Below are positions 5,378-7,205 of a DNA stretch of 7,205 nt, piece by piece. Both the position numbers and the translations under genes were made by a program. The DNA comes from Omnitrophica WOR_2 bacterium GWA2_47_8. Its GTDB lineage: Bacteria; Omnitrophota; Gorgyraeia; Zapsychrales; GWA2-47-8. Location of the stretch: the NCBI GenBank assembly GCA_001805375.1, contig MHFY01000150.1:13215-20419 (forward strand), read 5' to 3'. How positions within the stretch are numbered: position 1 is the first letter of the stretch; each line of letters starts with the position of its first letter. Under the pieces are notes generated by a model that ran no database searches, was not told the origin of the DNA, and worked only from the letters and a program-made list of their open reading frames with translations.

Positions 5378-6754
5378 TTACTTCGCTTGATTAACGACCT
5401 GGGACAGGAGCCGGCGGTCAAGCTTTAACGACTCGCCGGTTGAATACTCCCATGTCCAAGGATAGAACTGGACTGGAATTTTGTATTTCGGCAGACTGTG
5501 CTGCAATGATTCTTTGATCTGGGCGGTTTTCAGGAAAAAATTTCCGTTGATGCGCATGAACGCGACCGGACGGAACCCAAACTCCTTGTCCTTCCTCGGC
5601 ACGACAACCGCCTCTTTAACAAATTCAAATCTTCGCAAATATTTCTCGATCTCTTCCGGCTGGATATTCTCTCCCCCGCTGATAAACATATTGTCCTTCC
5701 GGCCAAATACCTTAAGCCGCTTTTTGGAAACCGCCAAACCAAAATCTCCGGTTTTAAACCATCCCTTTATTAAAGGAAGCTTCGGTTTATTATGTTGCAG
5801 ATAACCCAAAAATAAAATTTTTCCCTTAACCAGAATTTCTCCATCCGAAGCGGTCTTTACGCTGCGGAATTTTAAAATCTTGGCTGAGTTAAGTTCTTTT
5901 GATCTTAAATCTGCCGCAGTCGAAGTCGCGACCTGCGAACCCATCTCGGTCAATCCATACGTAATATAAACCGGCCAGCCTTTGTCCAACGCGTTTTCGA
6001 TGAGCAGTTCCGGGATCGACCCGCCGCCGACTAAAAGCACCTTTAATGCCTGAGGCGGTTTAGTATTTTGCGCTAAAAGACGCTGCAATTGCGTGGGGAC
6101 AACCGAACAATGCGTAATTTTATATTTTCTCAGTGCTTGGGCGAGATCTTCGTTTGGCGCCGGAATAGCAATGGCCCCGCCGCTAATAAGCGTACGAAAA
6201 AGAATGCCCAGCCCGCTCACATGGTACAACGGCAAAGATAATAACCAGCGGTCACCCGCGCGAACCGAAATATTTTCATTGGACCCCAAGGCATTGTAAT
6301 AGTGATTGGCGAAAGAATGGACCGCCGGCTTAGGTTCACGTGAACTGCCGGAGGTGAATAGAATGGTTGCCGGCTGATCTAAAAAGATCTTCGGCGCTTT
6401 TTCTTGCTTTGTCGGGATCGTTCTGCCAAATGAAAGATCGGTTAAGCGTACCTGGCATTTTAATTTCTCACACTGGTCTTTGAGCAATTCGGCTGGCAGA
6501 CGGGTATTCAAAGGGCAGGCCACCGCGCCCAGGCGCCAGAGCGCGACCAACGCCACGATATAATCGACAGACGCGGGACTGGTGATCGCGACACGGGAAT
6601 TTTTCTTGATACCGCTTCGTTTAAGGAAATCCTGCGCGGTTTGGGTCCGCTCTTCCAAGGCGCGGTAGGTCAGAACATTCTTCCCGGTAATAATAGCCGG
6701 CTGGGAAGAAAATTTCTGGATAGTTTTCGAAATTGGGCAAACGGATTTAGGCAT
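5378..6754 (-). CDS. menE: o-Succinylbenzoate-CoA ligase (acyl-adenylate-forming)
   Basis: MenE activates o-succinylbenzoate with ATP and CoA in menaquinone synthesis. ANL-superfamily motifs occur in order: P-loop LFTSGSSREPKPAVHS at 132-147; LPLYHVSGLGIL at 174-185, typical of MenE; YGLTE at 266-270; WFKTGD at 332-337; GRKDNMFISGGENIQPEEIE at 351-370; LPKYKIP at 421-427. A C-terminal TGESLKLDRR places the probable adenylation lysine at K444. The P-loop has Arg-Glu where Gly-Lys is usual, and the lysine lacks its preceding glycine. Both are deviations, but the fold motifs are otherwise intact. I chose the ATG at 6754 (458 residues): it overlaps the menC stop by 8 bp, a usual coupling arrangement. 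A start at 6796 would add 14 residues inside menC. Family and neighbours agree; another acyl-CoA ligase is unlikely. Confidence 0.9.
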   Translation of the reverse strand: MPKSVCPISKTIQKFSSQPAIITGKNVLTYRALEERTQTAQDFLKRSGIKKNSRVAITSPASVDYIVALVALWRLGAVACPLNTRLPAELLKDQCEKLKCQVRLTDLSFGRTIPTKQEKAPKIFLDQPATILFTSGSSREPKPAVHSFANHYYNALGSNENISVRAGDRWLLSLPLYHVSGLGILFRTLISGGAIAIPAPNEDLAQALRKYKITHCSVVPTQLQRLLAQNTKPPQALKVLLVGGGSIPELLIENALDKGWPVYITYGLTEMGSQVATSTAADLRSKELNSAKILKFRSVKTASDGEILVKGKILFLGYLQHNKPKLPLIKGWFKTGDFGLAVSKKRLKVFGRKDNMFISGGENIQPEEIEKYLRRFEFVKEAVVVPRKDKEFGFRPVAFMRINGNFFLKTAQIKESLQHSLPKYKIPVQFYPWTWEYSTGESLKLDRRLLSQVVNQAK

Positions 6755-7205
6755 TGGCAATTTCTTTAAGATGCGGGGATTTAAGGCACGCGGCAAGATC
6801 GATCTTGTCGTTTAAATGTATCCGCCCCTTTTGGATCCTTAATTGGCCCTGCAAGAGATCTTCTTTAAACCACTTTAAAGTATCTAATCCGGCAATGTAC
6901 TGATGTTTGGTACAGCCGGCGATCTGGGCCAGCGTGTACAGGCCGAGATCCGTCTCGAAGGTCGAGCTTATCGTCACCTGCAGGCCGTATTGCCCGGCAA
7001 GCTTCATCCAGCCCCAGGTCTTTTCGATCCCGCCTAAGTAGGTCGGCTTTAGGACAACGACTTCCACCCCGGCAAAACTTTTCACTTGTTCAAAAGTATA
7101 TTTTGACAACGACTCATCCAGCGCGATCGGTATCGTGGTCCTGACAAAAAATTCTTCGTACTGTTTCGGGTCCTTGATCGGCTCTTCGATGTATTCTAAC
7201 GCGGC
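6747..7205 (-). CDS. menC: o-Succinylbenzoate synthase, C-terminal part (N-terminus outside window)
   Basis: MenC dehydrates SHCHC to o-succinylbenzoate, the substrate of MenE. The frame is open from the right edge to the TAA at 6749-6747, giving 152 visible residues of an expected roughly 320-370. It is the C-terminal half of an enolase-superfamily barrel. YIEEPI (visible residues 5-10) and ALDES (28-32) hold metal-ligand acids. VVLKPTYLGG carries catalytic K53, and ISSTFETDLGL is a typical OSBS block. The first catalytic lysine and first metal ligand lie beyond the right edge. A TTG at 7109 is internal, not a start, because conserved barrel sequence continues upstream of it. The related N-succinylamino acid racemase activity of this family cannot be excluded from sequence, but overlap with menE argues for the menaquinone role. 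Confidence 0.92.
   Translation of the reverse strand, partial: AALEYIEEPIKDPKQYEEFFVRTTIPIALDESLSKYTFEQVKSFAGVEVVVLKPTYLGGIEKTWGWMKLAGQYGLQVTISSTFETDLGLYTLAQIAGCTKHQYIAGLDTLKWFKEDLLQGQLRIQKGRIHLNDKIDLAACLKSPHLKEIANA

Noticed and set aside
6755..6796. Longer start for menE at 6796
   Set aside because: The extra 14 residues lie within menC coding sequence and are not like a MenE N-terminus. The ATG at 6754 gives the normal overlap with the menC stop.
7107..7109. TTG as the start of a 120-residue protein
   Set aside because: The frame stays open to the window edge and upstream codons encode the enolase-family YIEEPI and ALDES blocks, so menC continues beyond the window.
1..7205. tRNA, rRNA, CRISPR, insertion sequence or phage content
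   Set aside because: No cloverleaf, direct-repeat array, transposase motif or terminal inverted repeats were seen. Nearly all bases belong to well-recognised housekeeping genes.

Overview
The window is ordinary bacterial chromosome with dense, mostly minus-strand protein-coding genes. It shows no RNA gene, mobile element or CRISPR array. Base composition is close to balanced. Clear -35/-10 promoters and strong Shine-Dalgarno sites are visible. Phylum cannot be fixed from the sequence. The gene content points to a menaquinone-respiring bacterium that meets oxygen: a class I type ribonucleotide reductase, a superoxide dismutase, a thiol peroxidase and menaquinone genes. A PVC/Omnitrophota-like lineage would fit the style of the proteins, but that is only a guess.

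Region 1 (1-2909): the 5' 876 codons of nrdA (minus strand, C-terminus beyond the left edge) encode the large catalytic subunit of ribonucleotide reductase, with two consecutive N-terminal ATP cones. Upstream lies a promoter with a perfect TTGACA -35. Its -10 is embedded in a 20-bp perfect palindrome that fits the core of the NrdR operator. A second NrdR-like box sits exactly 31 bp downstream of the first. The pair forms the tandem architecture known for NrdR-controlled RNR genes.

Region 2 (2865-4850): a compact minus-strand unit runs aquaporin, tpx, sodA with gaps of 28 and 33 bp. A promoter lies upstream of the aquaporin and a hairpin terminator lies after sodA. The superoxide dismutase makes H2O2 and the thiol peroxidase removes it. 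The aquaporin has a plant-TIP-like selectivity filter (His-Ile-Ala-Arg), so it may pass H2O2. Together they look like a three-step reactive-oxygen handling operon.

Region 3 (4851-7205): menaquinone biosynthesis. menI (DHNA-CoA thioesterase-like hotdog protein) is on the plus strand, divergent from the aquaporin operon. It converges on menE (o-succinylbenzoate-CoA ligase) with a 6-bp gap. menE overlaps by 8 bp the end of menC (o-succinylbenzoate synthase, N-terminus beyond the right edge).

No wholly novel system is evident. The most interesting observations are the NrdR operator pair over the nrdA promoter and the peroxiporin-like channel in an antioxidant operon.
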